The notes: generated by a model not told the origin, from the letters alone. A stretch of DNA of 7,858 nucleotides from Propionibacterium sp. (GCA_012719335.1 JAAYAO010000307.1:1-7858); one strand, 5' to 3'; shown: positions 1 to 6,480, numbered from the stretch's first letter. Numbers and translations: made by a program.

Positions 1-57
1 CCGACTGCTTCGCCAATCCGATAGCGGGGGCGGAAACCTGCCGTCGACGTACCGGGT

Positions 58-588
58 TCAGCGGTGATCGGGCTTGCCCGTCGGGGTGCCGCGCGGGGCG
101 ATGCCCAGCGCGATCAGGATGCGCAGGGTCACCAGACCCAGAGCCAGGGGAAGTACCACCAGAGCCGCGTAAGCCGCTCCCAACCAGCCCCGTCCCAAGC
201 CGGCCGGATGCTCGGGGGTGGTGATCACTTCCTGCGGGGTGCCGCGGCGGGTGAGGGGGTAATCGCGATGGGTTTCGATCTCGACGGTGCCGGAGACCGG
301 CTCGGGTGACCACACCCGGTACGGTTCGCGGGCGGCGCCGACATTGCTCGGCAGGACGCCGACCTCCTGCTGCCAGGTGATCTCGGCGGTGCAGATGTGG
401 CTCAGAAACATCGTTGACACCGCCCGGCGACAGTCGGTGATCTCGGCGGTGCCGGTACGCAGCACCTCACCATCCCAGGCCGAACCCGACCGGGTCGACC
501 AGCCCATCGTCGCCCACAGTCCGACCACCAGGGTGACCACCATGACCGCCAGAACCGGAACCCCCCACCAGGAGCGGCCGGATGTCAC
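58..588 (-). CDS. Hypothetical two-TM protein with a Cys-pair extracytoplasmic domain, last gene of the WXG/YbaB cassette
   Basis: This 176-residue protein starts at GTG 588, whose last two bases belong to the TGA stop of the upstream WXG gene (GTGA overlap). No Shine-Dalgarno is visible, so translation probably depends on coupling. It has a short N-terminus, a membrane segment at about residues 9-30, a roughly 100-residue loop and a second membrane segment at about 135-163 with a basic tail, so the loop is probably outside the cell. The loop carries Cys53 and Cys66, each next to a TAEIT stretch (47-51 and 67-71), suggesting a disulfide-bridged beta structure. This layout resembles small actinobacterial DUF3592- or DUF6346-type membrane proteins, but I cannot assign it firmly. 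Its position last in a type VII-like cassette suggests a membrane partner of the WXG proteins, which is inference. Existence as a gene is well supported; function is unknown. Confidence 0.75.
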   Translation of the reverse strand: MTSGRSWWGVPVLAVMVVTLVVGLWATMGWSTRSGSAWDGEVLRTGTAEITDCRRAVSTMFLSHICTAEITWQQEVGVLPSNVGAAREPYRVWSPEPVSGTVEIETHRDYPLTRRGTPQEVITTPEHPAGLGRGWLGAAYAALVVLPLALGLVTLRILIALGIAPRGTPTGKPDHR

Positions 589-1451
589 TGCTCGGGCCGG
601 CTGGTGTCCGTGGCTCCCTGAGCCGCGTCCACGGCGGGGCCGACCGAGTCGGGGATCGGATTGAGTCCATCCAGACCCTGCATACCCGAACGGATGTCCT
701 GGAAGCGAGGCTTGAAGCCGCCATCCAGCGATCGCATGGCCGCAGCGGCCTCGTCCAACTTGCCGGCGACCTTGACGAGTGTCTCGCCCAGGCTCTGCAG
801 CAGTTTGCCGCCCTTGTTGAGTTTGTCGGCCAACCGGCGCAGCAAGTTGGCGAATCGGAGGGCCGCCCAACTGGTGAAGGCGGCGATGCTGGCGCCGACC
901 GTCGGGATCATCGAGGCGAGGGCCAGGAGCGCGGAGGCCACGACTTCGGCCAAGAGGTCGACGATGAACCCCCAGATGATTTCGCGCAGGGCACCGATGA
1001 TGGCCCCGCACCCGATGGCCAGTTCACCGAACGACTTCGCGGCGGCTCCTGCGCCGGGGAAAACCTCGGAAATGCAGGGGTGGACCTCGGTGCGGTAGGT
1101 GTCGGCACCGTCGCCGGTCCAGCCGGGGAAGTCGTTGATCGTGCTGCGGTGCTCGGCGCCCATGTCTTCCATCAGCGCTGCGACGGCCAGCCAGTCGTCG
1201 CCATTGGCACGAATCTGGGCCGGATCACCCAACAGGAAGTCGACCGTTTCCCGCAGCGGGGTGCACCAACTCATGATCCAGTCGAGCAGAAACTCCAAGG
1301 GTGCTTTGACGATGGCGGCCACCGGATTCATCACGGCGCCGATGACCTCCAGCCCGGCGCCACCCCAGGCAGCGGCCGCGTTGAGGCCACCGGCCAGTCC
1401 TTCGGCTTCGCTGGTGGCCTCGACGGCCTGCACCAACTCGTACACCGGCAT
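585..1451 (-). CDS. WXG100-type protein with long hydrophobic region, putative type VII secretion substrate
   Basis: This 288-residue protein starts at ATG 1451, with GGGAGG at 1465-1460 eight bases upstream and a TGATG overlap with the preceding stop. The N-terminal ~75 residues are helical and hydrophobic. A helix at about 78-107 then leads into Trp111-Thr-Gly113 followed by DGADTYR, the helix-WxG-helix hairpin typical of WXG100/ESX proteins. A strongly hydrophobic stretch (about 147-198) follows, then an amphipathic helical region (about 200-242) and a Gly/Pro-rich, probably disordered tail. WXG100 proteins are normally about 100 residues and are exported by the EccC ATPase as dimers. This longer form resembles ESX-associated Esp-like or toxin-carrier proteins, but no recognisable toxin domain is present. 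The obvious partner is the 111-residue protein encoded just upstream. Family assignment is fairly sure; the role is inferred. Confidence 0.8.
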   Translation of the reverse strand: MPVYELVQAVEATSEAEGLAGGLNAAAAWGGAGLEVIGAVMNPVAAIVKAPLEFLLDWIMSWCTPLRETVDFLLGDPAQIRANGDDWLAVAALMEDMGAEHRSTINDFPGWTGDGADTYRTEVHPCISEVFPGAGAAAKSFGELAIGCGAIIGALREIIWGFIVDLLAEVVASALLALASMIPTVGASIAAFTSWAALRFANLLRRLADKLNKGGKLLQSLGETLVKVAGKLDEAAAAMRSLDGGFKPRFQDIRSGMQGLDGLNPIPDSVGPAVDAAQGATDTSRPEQ

Positions 1452-1786
1452 CAGCAGAACCTCCCGTCCAACTCGTCGACCTCGGCCTCGATCTCCTTGG
1501 CCTTCTCCGCGTGCACCAGTTCGGTGTTGCGATAGACCTCGAGGATCTGGTCCAGGGTGTCGACGGTGTACTGCAAGGCGGTGCCCGATTCCCGCACCAC
1601 ATCGACGGTGCTCTTCTGACCGATCCCCATCCACCAGCCGACAATTCCGGCGTACAACAACCCATAGGACAGGAAAACCTTGGGGCTGGACGCCTTGGAC
1701 ACGATCTCGCCCCCGGTGCGCTGTCGCAGCGAGTCGATCTGGTCGCGGTGACGTTCGAACTCGTTCTCGTGCAGTGTGAAGCTCAT
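1451..1786 (-). CDS. Small helical WXG/EspC-like protein with YxxxE motif, putative type VII secretion partner
   Basis: This 111-residue protein starts at ATG 1786, with AGGAG at 1796-1792 five bases upstream. The start overlaps the preceding stop as ATGA, and its own TGA overlaps the next start as TGATG. It has a charged N-terminal helix (about 5-30), a central hydrophobic segment (about 37-56) containing Trp51-Trp52-Met-Gly54, and a long C-terminal helix (60-105). Tyr85-Arg-Asn-Thr-Glu89 fits the YxxxD/E export signal known from ESX substrates. The length and helix-WxG-helix order fit WXG100 or EspC-type (type VII secretion target) proteins. The central segment is more hydrophobic than usual, however, and could be a membrane anchor. 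It probably pairs with the 288-residue protein encoded downstream. Gene call is firm; family call is moderate. Confidence 0.72.
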   Translation of the reverse strand: MSFTLHENEFERHRDQIDSLRQRTGGEIVSKASSPKVFLSYGLLYAGIVGWWMGIGQKSTVDVVRESGTALQYTVDTLDQILEVYRNTELVHAEKAKEIEAEVDELDGRFC

Positions 1787-2187
1787 GCCTGCTCCTGATC
1801 GGTGTCGAAGGGGCTGAAGTCGGTGCGCGGCAGATCCGACGCGGCCAGGATCTCCTGCACCCGGGCATGTGCCTCGGCACACGCTGCGCCGTACTGCCCG
1901 AGGAAGGCCTCGGTCAGTTTCGCTTTGCCGATCCGTCCGGCGTCGGGCAGAAACGCCAGGTCGAGCAACTCCCCACCGGCCCCGACCCGTATCCGGACGA
2001 ACCGGTTCTTGGCCTCGGCCTCTACCTGAGCGATCTGCTCCCGCAGCGCTCGGCCCTGTTCACCGATCCGTTCGATCCGGTCCTCGCATCGTTGTTGCCA
2101 GTCATGGGGGTCGCCGGTCTGGCGATACTTCACCCGGTCGGGGTCGTCGAGGAACTCCCGGAAGAGGGCGTTGAACTCGGAGCTCAT
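1783..2187 (-). CDS. YbaB/EbfC-family-like protein (EspL-like), copy 1
   Basis: This 134-residue protein starts at ATG 2187, with GAGGA at 2198-2194 six bases upstream and an ATGA overlap with the previous gene. A charged coiled helix (about 29-60) leads into a beta segment VRIRVGAGGELLDLAF (64-79) and a second helix (about 88-115). This is the helix-strand-helix order of YbaB/EbfC proteins, where the strand normally reads xVxVxxxGxLxxLxl. Canonical YbaB (about 100 residues) is a dimeric nucleoid-associated DNA-binding protein encoded next to dnaX and recR. Neither is present here, and the N- and C-terminal extensions point to the divergent actinobacterial group that accompanies ESX genes, such as mycobacterial EspL. 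A chaperone-like or regulatory role for the WXG proteins is inference. Confidence 0.75.
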   Translation of the reverse strand: MSSEFNALFREFLDDPDRVKYRQTGDPHDWQQRCEDRIERIGEQGRALREQIAQVEAEAKNRFVRIRVGAGGELLDLAFLPDAGRIGKAKLTEAFLGQYGAACAEAHARVQEILAASDLPRTDFSPFDTDQEQA

Positions 2188-2555
2188 TCGATGTCCTCAC
2201 TGCGTTCCCGGATGCTCTCGGGCATCGCCGACAGCAGATCGATGCCCTGGCCGGCGAGAACCTGCGAGTTCTGTTGTGCCAACCGGGCCTGACCCTCTCG
2301 ATACAGATCCATCACCTGGGCGGCCAGCCCCGACTTCGCGACCGACTCCGCAGCCTCGGTGAACTCGAAGTCCACGATCTGCGCACCGTTCAGGCGCATT
2401 CGGGCAACCCGGTTGGACACCTCCACCTCGGTACTCGCCGCCACGTGCCGGGCCAGGTTGGTCAACGTGTCGGCGTGGGCTTCCAGATTCGCGGCGAAGG
2501 CGGCGAAGAAGTCGGGGGAGTCCGGGGTCACTCCGTCCGGAACAGATGTGGGCAT
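2184..2555 (-). CDS. YbaB/EbfC-family-like protein, copy 2, first gene of the WXG cassette
   Basis: This protein has 123 residues from ATG 2555. A GTG at 2585 would add ten residues and overlap the orn stop by 20 bp, but its only SD-like bases touch the start codon. ATG 2555 is preferred because TAGCTT ends exactly seven bases upstream, the usual spacing of a leaderless actinobacterial start. A helix (about 14-44) precedes the strand VARMRLNGAQIVDFEF (50-65) and a second helix (about 70-95). This matches the YbaB-like fold of the next gene, and the pair may form a heterodimer. The tail (100-123) is acidic. The stop overlaps the next start (ATGA). The pairwise similarity to copy 1 is low and structural rather than residue-by-residue. 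Assignment to YbaB is moderate. Confidence 0.68.
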   Translation of the reverse strand: MPTSVPDGVTPDSPDFFAAFAANLEAHADTLTNLARHVAASTEVEVSNRVARMRLNGAQIVDFEFTEAAESVAKSGLAAQVMDLYREGQARLAQQNSQVLAGQGIDLLSAMPESIRERSEDIE

Positions 2556-2562
2556 GGGGGTC

Positions 2563-2568
2563 AAGCTA
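2563..2568 (-). promoter_or_regulatory. Putative -10 box (TAGCTT) for a leaderless YbaB/WXG transcript
   Basis: TAGCTT (read on the minus strand, 2568 to 2563) fits TAnnnT and is followed by seven bases and then ATG 2555. Transcription would therefore begin at or beside the start codon. The first three bases of the box are the TAG stop of orn. No convincing -35 hexamer is seen. If real, it separates expression of the five-gene cassette from orn. Inferred from pattern and spacing only. Confidence 0.4.
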
Positions 2569-3192
2569 CTGCCGGGTCGGTTCACTCCCGGTGAGACTGC
2601 CCTGATGCTTGGCCGACAGCTCCTTCAAGGTGGCGGTGTCGGGGCCGGGCGGGGTGGTGAACACCGCTTCGCGGTAGTAGCGCAACTCCTCGATCGACTC
2701 CTGGATGTCGGCCAGGGCCCGGTGATTGCCGCACTTGGCCGGGGTGTGGAAGTAGGCGCGGGGGAACCAGCGCCGGGCCAACTCCTTGATCGAGGAAACG
2801 TCCACATTGCGGTAGTGCACGTGGCCTTCGAGGGTGGGCATGTCACGGGCCAGGAAGGCCCGGTCGGTGCCGATGGTGTTGCCGGCCAGCGGGGCCTTGC
2901 GCTCCTCGGGCACCCATTCGCGGATGTAGTCGAGCACGAGTTTCTCGGCCTCGGCCATCTCCAGCCCCTCGTCCAGCTTCGCCAGCAGGCCCGAGGTGGT
3001 GTGCATCTCGCGGACGAAGTCGCCCATGCACTCCAGGGCCTCGGCGGGCGGCTTGATCAACACGTCGACACCGTCGCCGAGCACGTTGAGGTCACCGTCG
3101 GTGACCAGGGCGGCCACCTCGATCAGGGCGTCGGTGGTCAGATCCAGACCGGTCATCTCGCAGTCGATCCACACCATGCGGTCATTGTTCAC
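2566..3192 (-). CDS. orn: Oligoribonuclease (DEDDh 3'-5' exoribonuclease)
   Basis: This 208-residue cytoplasmic exonuclease degrades 2-5 nt RNA fragments, including the pGpG left from c-di-GMP, to mononucleotides. All five catalytic residues are visible: Asp10 and Glu12 in WIDCEMTGLD, Asp110 in NTIGTDRAFL, and His157 and Asp162 in HRALADIQESIEELRYYR. The last is the family signature. Length is slightly above the usual ~180-200 because of a short C-terminal tail after FTTPPGP. I chose GTG 3192 because AAGG lies eight bases upstream and TAAGGT also sits seven bases upstream as a possible -10. A GTG at 3201 and an ATG at 3177 are alternatives, the latter with only six residues before the catalytic Asp. 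It lies 39 bp downstream of the transporter gene. Its stop is 10 bp from the next gene. Identification is very secure. Confidence 0.96.
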   Translation of the reverse strand: MNNDRMVWIDCEMTGLDLTTDALIEVAALVTDGDLNVLGDGVDVLIKPPAEALECMGDFVREMHTTSGLLAKLDEGLEMAEAEKLVLDYIREWVPEERKAPLAGNTIGTDRAFLARDMPTLEGHVHYRNVDVSSIKELARRWFPRAYFHTPAKCGNHRALADIQESIEELRYYREAVFTTPPGPDTATLKELSAKHQGSLTGSEPTRQ

Positions 3193-3199
3193 AGCCAGC

Positions 3200-3205
3200 A
3201 CCTTA
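3200..3205 (-). promoter_or_regulatory. Putative -10 box (TAAGGT) for leaderless orn transcript
   Basis: On the minus strand TAAGGT (3205-3200) matches TAnnnT and is followed by exactly seven bases and GTG 3192. The same bases contain AAGG, a usable Shine-Dalgarno for a longer transcript coming from the transporter gene, so the site could serve either way. No good -35 is visible. Confidence 0.4.
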
Positions 3206-3231
3206 GACCCCCACGGCCCGACGCCGCTCGG

Positions 3232-4413
3232 TCAGCCGGAATGGCGACGTGGCGTGAAATGGCGCAACCAGGCGCCGGCGACGAAGCTGAGTGCCCCCAC
3301 CACCAGGCTCGCCACGAACAAGGGGAAGGCAACGGTGACCGCGCTGATCACCAACGGGCCCGCGGCATTGCCGCTGTCGGCCATCAACCGCCACCCGGCC
3401 AGGAACTGGGTGCGTCCGGTCGTCGGAGCCGCGTCCGAGCCGAGGGTCATCACCACCCCGGACGAGATGCCGTTGCCCAGCCCGAGGAGCGCCCCCACCA
3501 GACCGACGGTGAGCGGGGTGGTCGCCAGCGGCAGAATCAGCAGACCCACGCCCATGACCACCATCGACGGCAACACCACGGAGAGTCGACCGAAGCGGTC
3601 CATGAGTGCCCCACCGAAGTAGAACAGGGTCATGTCGACCCCCATCGAGATGCCGAAGATCAGGGTGGACACCGCCGGATCGAAGCCCAGATGGTCCGAC
3701 CACAAGGGCAGGATCGCCTGCCGGGCCGAACGCACCAGCATCAGCCCGAGGGCGCCGACGCCGAGGGTCGCCAGCAGCCGGCGGTGGGCGTGCAGTACCG
3801 ACCACAGCCCGGTGCGTTGCGGGTTGTCGGTTGCCAAGGTCTGTTCGTTGGGCAGGTCGGGCAGCAGCAGGGTGACCAGGCCGGCGACCACACTCATCAC
3901 CGCGGCGAACAGGTACGCCGGCGTCATGCCCCAGGCCGCGACGATGCCCGCGGCGATCAACGGGCCGATGAAGAAGCCGATCCGGAACATCCCACCGAGG
4001 GTCGACAGGGCCCGGGACCGCCAGTTCGGTGGCACCGCCACCGTCAGATACGACAGTCGGGCCAACGCGATCACCGCCGTGGCCAGACCCACCGCGAACA
4101 CCGCCGCACCCAACATGAACAGGTTCTGTGCCTGCCAGGCGGTCAACAGGGCCCCGGCGTCCAACACCGCTGCGCCCAACATTGCGCGCTTCTCGCCGAT
4201 CTTGGCCGCGATCACCCCGGCCGGCAGGTCGCCGACCAGTTGCCCGATTCCCATCAGGGCGGTGATGAACGCGGCCATCTCCAGTGAGCCACCGAGTTGC
4301 CGGGCGGTCAGCGGAATCAGCGGGATGATGCCACCGATACCGATGGTGGCCAGGGTGGTCGGCAAGTACGTCGCGATCAGAAAGCGCAGGTTCTTCTTGT
4401 CGGGGCCGGCCAC
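3232..4413 (-). CDS. Major facilitator superfamily transporter, drug-efflux-like
   Basis: This 393-residue membrane protein has about twelve hydrophobic segments in two halves. The loop after TM2 carries a motif-A-like GVIAAKIGEKR (66-76), and its counterpart after TM8 reads GALMDRFGR (268-276). Together these mark the MFS duplication. The segment GLGNGISSGVVMTLGSDAAP (311-330) resembles conserved stretches of the multidrug-efflux-like group of the superfamily. The substrate cannot be read from sequence. The start GTG 4413 gives a short cytoplasmic N-terminus (AGPDKKNLRF) before TM1. The frame is open further upstream, and ATG 4488 would add 25 basic residues running into the divergent promoter region, which is less likely. 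It is transcribed away from the PBP gene, and orn follows after 39 bp. No regulator gene is adjacent. Family is sure; specific role is unknown. Confidence 0.9.
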   Translation of the reverse strand: MAGPDKKNLRFLIATYLPTTLATIGIGGIIPLIPLTARQLGGSLEMAAFITALMGIGQLVGDLPAGVIAAKIGEKRAMLGAAVLDAGALLTAWQAQNLFMLGAAVFAVGLATAVIALARLSYLTVAVPPNWRSRALSTLGGMFRIGFFIGPLIAAGIVAAWGMTPAYLFAAVMSVVAGLVTLLLPDLPNEQTLATDNPQRTGLWSVLHAHRRLLATLGVGALGLMLVRSARQAILPLWSDHLGFDPAVSTLIFGISMGVDMTLFYFGGALMDRFGRLSVVLPSMVVMGVGLLILPLATTPLTVGLVGALLGLGNGISSGVVMTLGSDAAPTTGRTQFLAGWRLMADSGNAAGPLVISAVTVAFPLFVASLVVGALSFVAGAWLRHFTPRRHSG

Positions 4414-4419
4414 GGGGCG

Positions 4420-4425
4420 ATCTTC
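4420..4425 (-). promoter_or_regulatory. Weak putative -10 (GAAGAT) for the MFS gene
   Basis: GAAGAT on the minus strand (4425-4420) keeps the two most important -10 bases (A2 and T6), and six bases separate it from GTG 4413. No Shine-Dalgarno precedes that GTG, so a leaderless message is plausible. Support is weak. Confidence 0.25.
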
Positions 4426-4485
4426 GCACGAATCGGGCCGCCGACCCACCGTGAGCGTTCTGCGATACGGACTGCCCCGGCGGGC

Positions 4486-4491
4486 CATACT
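4486..4491 (+). promoter_or_regulatory. Putative -10 (CATACT) for leaderless PBP-lipoprotein transcript
   Basis: CATACT resembles TATAAT (A2, T3, A4 and T6 match). It is separated by six bases from GTG 4498, which has no Shine-Dalgarno. Transcription would start on the G of the start codon. The 84-bp region shared with the divergent transporter gene leaves little room for a longer leader. Confidence 0.4.
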
Positions 4492-4497
4492 GGCCCG

Positions 4498-6444
4498 GTG
4501 AAGAAACGGATCGTGGTGTTGCTGGCGCTGGTGATGACCGCGCTGGTGGCCGGTTGCACCCCGTCCGATGCGCGTCCGCCGGTGTGGCCCACCGCACAAG
4601 CCCTCGCCGAGGCGATGAGCGCCGGTGACCTCAGCGAGGTGACCGGGCCGCCGGGGGTCGACCTGCAGGCCGAGTGGGACACGATCATGTCGGGTATGGA
4701 CGGCATCCTGCCGGTCGTCACCCCCGACACGCCCACCCTCAGCGGGGACGAGCAGGTGGCCACCGTGCCGCTGTCGATCGAGTGGCCCTTCGAATCCGAC
4801 CATTGGGGGTACCCCACCACCGCCACCTTCCGGCTGGTCGAGGACACCTGGCAACTGCAATGGGCCCCGGCCTCGCTGCACCCGCAGCTGACCGGCGGCA
4901 CCCGGCTGGTGCACCAGTTCCTGTCGGCCGACCGGGCCAACATCATCGGACGCGGGTCCGAGCCGTTGGTGATGAGCCGGGAGGTGCTCGAGGTCGGCAT
5001 CGACAAACAACAGTTGGACGGGGCGGACGCGGCCACCTCGGCCAGGGCCCTGGCCGAACTGCTGGAGATCAACGTCGAGAACTATGTGGCCAGGGTGGAG
5101 GCTGCCGGCCCGATCGCCTTCGTCGAAGCGCTGGTGGTGCGCGGTGGATCCCCGGCGGTGCTGCCGCCCGAACTGTCCGACATTCCCGGGGCCCGCGCCA
5201 TTCCGTCCGAACGGATCCTGGCGCCGAGTCGCACCTTCGCCCAGGGCCTGCTCGGCACCGTGGCGCCGGTGACCGCCGAGGACGTCGAGGAATCCGGTGG
5301 CCGGATCAACCCGGGTGACATGGCCGGGGCATCGGGGTTGCAGGCCCGCTACGACGAGCAGTTGCGGGGCCTGCCCGGCGACCGGGTGGTGTTGGTCGAC
5401 CGCACGCCCGAGGAATCGGCGTCCCCGACACCGAGCGGGAGCCCGAGCGCCGAACCGGGCACACCGTCCGCGAGCCCGACGGAAGAAGCGCCCGCGGAGC
5501 AACCCCGCACCTGGGAGGAACTGTTCCGCAGCCAACCCGAACCCGGTGAACCGCTGCACCTGACCCTGGACCTGAACCTGCAGACCAAGGCCGAGAAACT
5601 GCTCGCCGACGTGAAACCGTCGGCCTCGATCGTGGTCGTCGACAAGAACACCGGGGCGATCCTGGCGGCGGCCAACAGCCCCGCCGACGGGGCCAACCCC
5701 AACGCCAGTTTCGGCCGGTATGCCCCCGGGTCGACCTTCAAACCGGTTACCGCGCTGGCCCTGGTGCGCAAGGGATACACCGCCAACAGCACCGTCGAGT
5801 GCACCGCCACGTACACCGTCGACGGACGCCAGTTCAAGAACTACGCCGACTTCCCGTCCGGGGCCACCGGCCGCACCAGCCTGGCCGGGGCGATGTCCAC
5901 CTCCTGCAATACGGCCTTCATCGCCGAGCATGCCCGGATCAGCCCGGAGGACCTGAGCCGGGCCGCGGCCAGCCTCGGCCTGGGGGAGGACTACGACGCG
6001 GGCTTCCCGGTGTTCTACGGGTCGGTGCCCGAGCCGGCCAACCAGGTCGGCAAGGCCGAATCCCTGATCGGGCAGGGGCTGGTCGAGGCCTCCCCGGTGG
6101 CGATGGCCGGCATGGTGGCCTCGATCGCCTCCGGCAAGACGGTGATCCCGTACCTGGTGGAGGGCCAGCAGCCCACCCCGTCCGGTGACCCGCTCACCTC
6201 TGCCGAGGCGGCCGAACTACAGGCGATGCTGAAGGCGGTGGTCGACAACGGCACCGGACGGTCGCTGCGCAGCGTGCTGCTGGCCGGCAAGACCGGCACC
6301 GCCGAATACGGCACCGACACCCCACCCAAGACCCACGCCTGGATGGTCGGTTGGAATCAGCAGGTGGCCATCGTGGTGTTCGTCCACGACGGCAAATCCG
6401 GCTCCGGAACCGCCGGCCCACTGGTTCGAGCGATGCTGCAATGA
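4498..6444 (+). CDS. Class B penicillin-binding lipoprotein (D,D-transpeptidase, PBP-lipo/Rv2864c-like)
   Basis: This 648-residue enzyme cross-links peptidoglycan stem peptides outside the membrane. The signal peptide KKRIVVLLALVMTALVAGC ends in a lipobox with Cys20 as the lipidation site. Residues about 28-130 look like the MecA-type NTF2-like domain, and about 150-300 like the PBP dimerisation domain. A Ser/Pro/Glu-rich linker (about 303-338) follows. The transpeptidase domain then shows all three active-site motifs: Ser412-Thr-Phe-Lys415 (nucleophile), Ser469-Cys-Asn471 and Lys598-Thr-Gly600, plus LIGQG at 523-527. The closest architecture I know is the mycobacterial penicillin-binding lipoprotein. 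GTG 4498 is chosen because it gives a perfect lipoprotein signal. The frame is open upstream without a better start. No division genes adjoin it; tRNA-Arg follows 51 bp after the stop. Very confident. Confidence 0.95.
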   Translation: MKKRIVVLLALVMTALVAGCTPSDARPPVWPTAQALAEAMSAGDLSEVTGPPGVDLQAEWDTIMSGMDGILPVVTPDTPTLSGDEQVATVPLSIEWPFESDHWGYPTTATFRLVEDTWQLQWAPASLHPQLTGGTRLVHQFLSADRANIIGRGSEPLVMSREVLEVGIDKQQLDGADAATSARALAELLEINVENYVARVEAAGPIAFVEALVVRGGSPAVLPPELSDIPGARAIPSERILAPSRTFAQGLLGTVAPVTAEDVEESGGRINPGDMAGASGLQARYDEQLRGLPGDRVVLVDRTPEESASPTPSGSPSAEPGTPSASPTEEAPAEQPRTWEELFRSQPEPGEPLHLTLDLNLQTKAEKLLADVKPSASIVVVDKNTGAILAAANSPADGANPNASFGRYAPGSTFKPVTALALVRKGYTANSTVECTATYTVDGRQFKNYADFPSGATGRTSLAGAMSTSCNTAFIAEHARISPEDLSRAAASLGLGEDYDAGFPVFYGSVPEPANQVGKAESLIGQGLVEASPVAMAGMVASIASGKTVIPYLVEGQQPTPSGDPLTSAEAAELQAMLKAVVDNGTGRSLRSVLLAGKTGTAEYGTDTPPKTHAWMVGWNQQVAIVVFVHDGKSGSGTAGPLVRAMLQ

Positions 6445-6455
6445 ATGCGAGAAGT

Positions 6456-6480
6456 AGCCAGTTTCCGGGCCGGGCTGGCT
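6456..6480 (+). other. Inverted repeat (AGCCAG/CTGGCT) between the PBP gene and tRNA
   Basis: AGCCAG (6456-6461) and CTGGCT (6475-6480) are perfect complements enclosing a 13-base G/C-rich loop that could pair further internally. It lies 12 bp after the PBP stop but lacks a T-tract, so it is at best a non-canonical terminator. The final T is also the first base of the TAGAAT box of the tRNA promoter. Confidence 0.35.

Noticed and set aside
1..67. Possible C-terminal end of a convergent plus-strand gene (frame open from the window edge to TGA at 65-67)
   Set aside because: It is about 21 codons with no recognisable motif. An open frame this short at the edge is expected by chance.
582..1535. 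Long plus-strand open frame of 317 codons opposite the WXG genes
   Set aside because: It is antisense to two genes with clear motifs, SDs and overlapping starts. Its translation is low-complexity (G, Q, H, D rich), as expected from a GC-rich shadow frame.
2583..2585. GTG 2585 as start of the second YbaB-like gene
   Set aside because: It would overlap orn by 20 bp with GGGA directly abutting the start codon. ATG 2555 has better spacing to a -10-like box. It is not fully excluded.
2359..4287. 642-codon plus-strand open frame
   Set aside because: It runs antisense across copy-2 YbaB, orn and the transporter. Its translation is dominated by H, Q, R, G and D with no fold-like pattern, so it is a shadow frame.
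4414..5931. Upstream extension of the transporter reading frame through the PBP gene
   Set aside because: It is open only because of GC bias. The transporter homology begins right after GTG 4413, and the extension lies antisense to the PBP transpeptidase.
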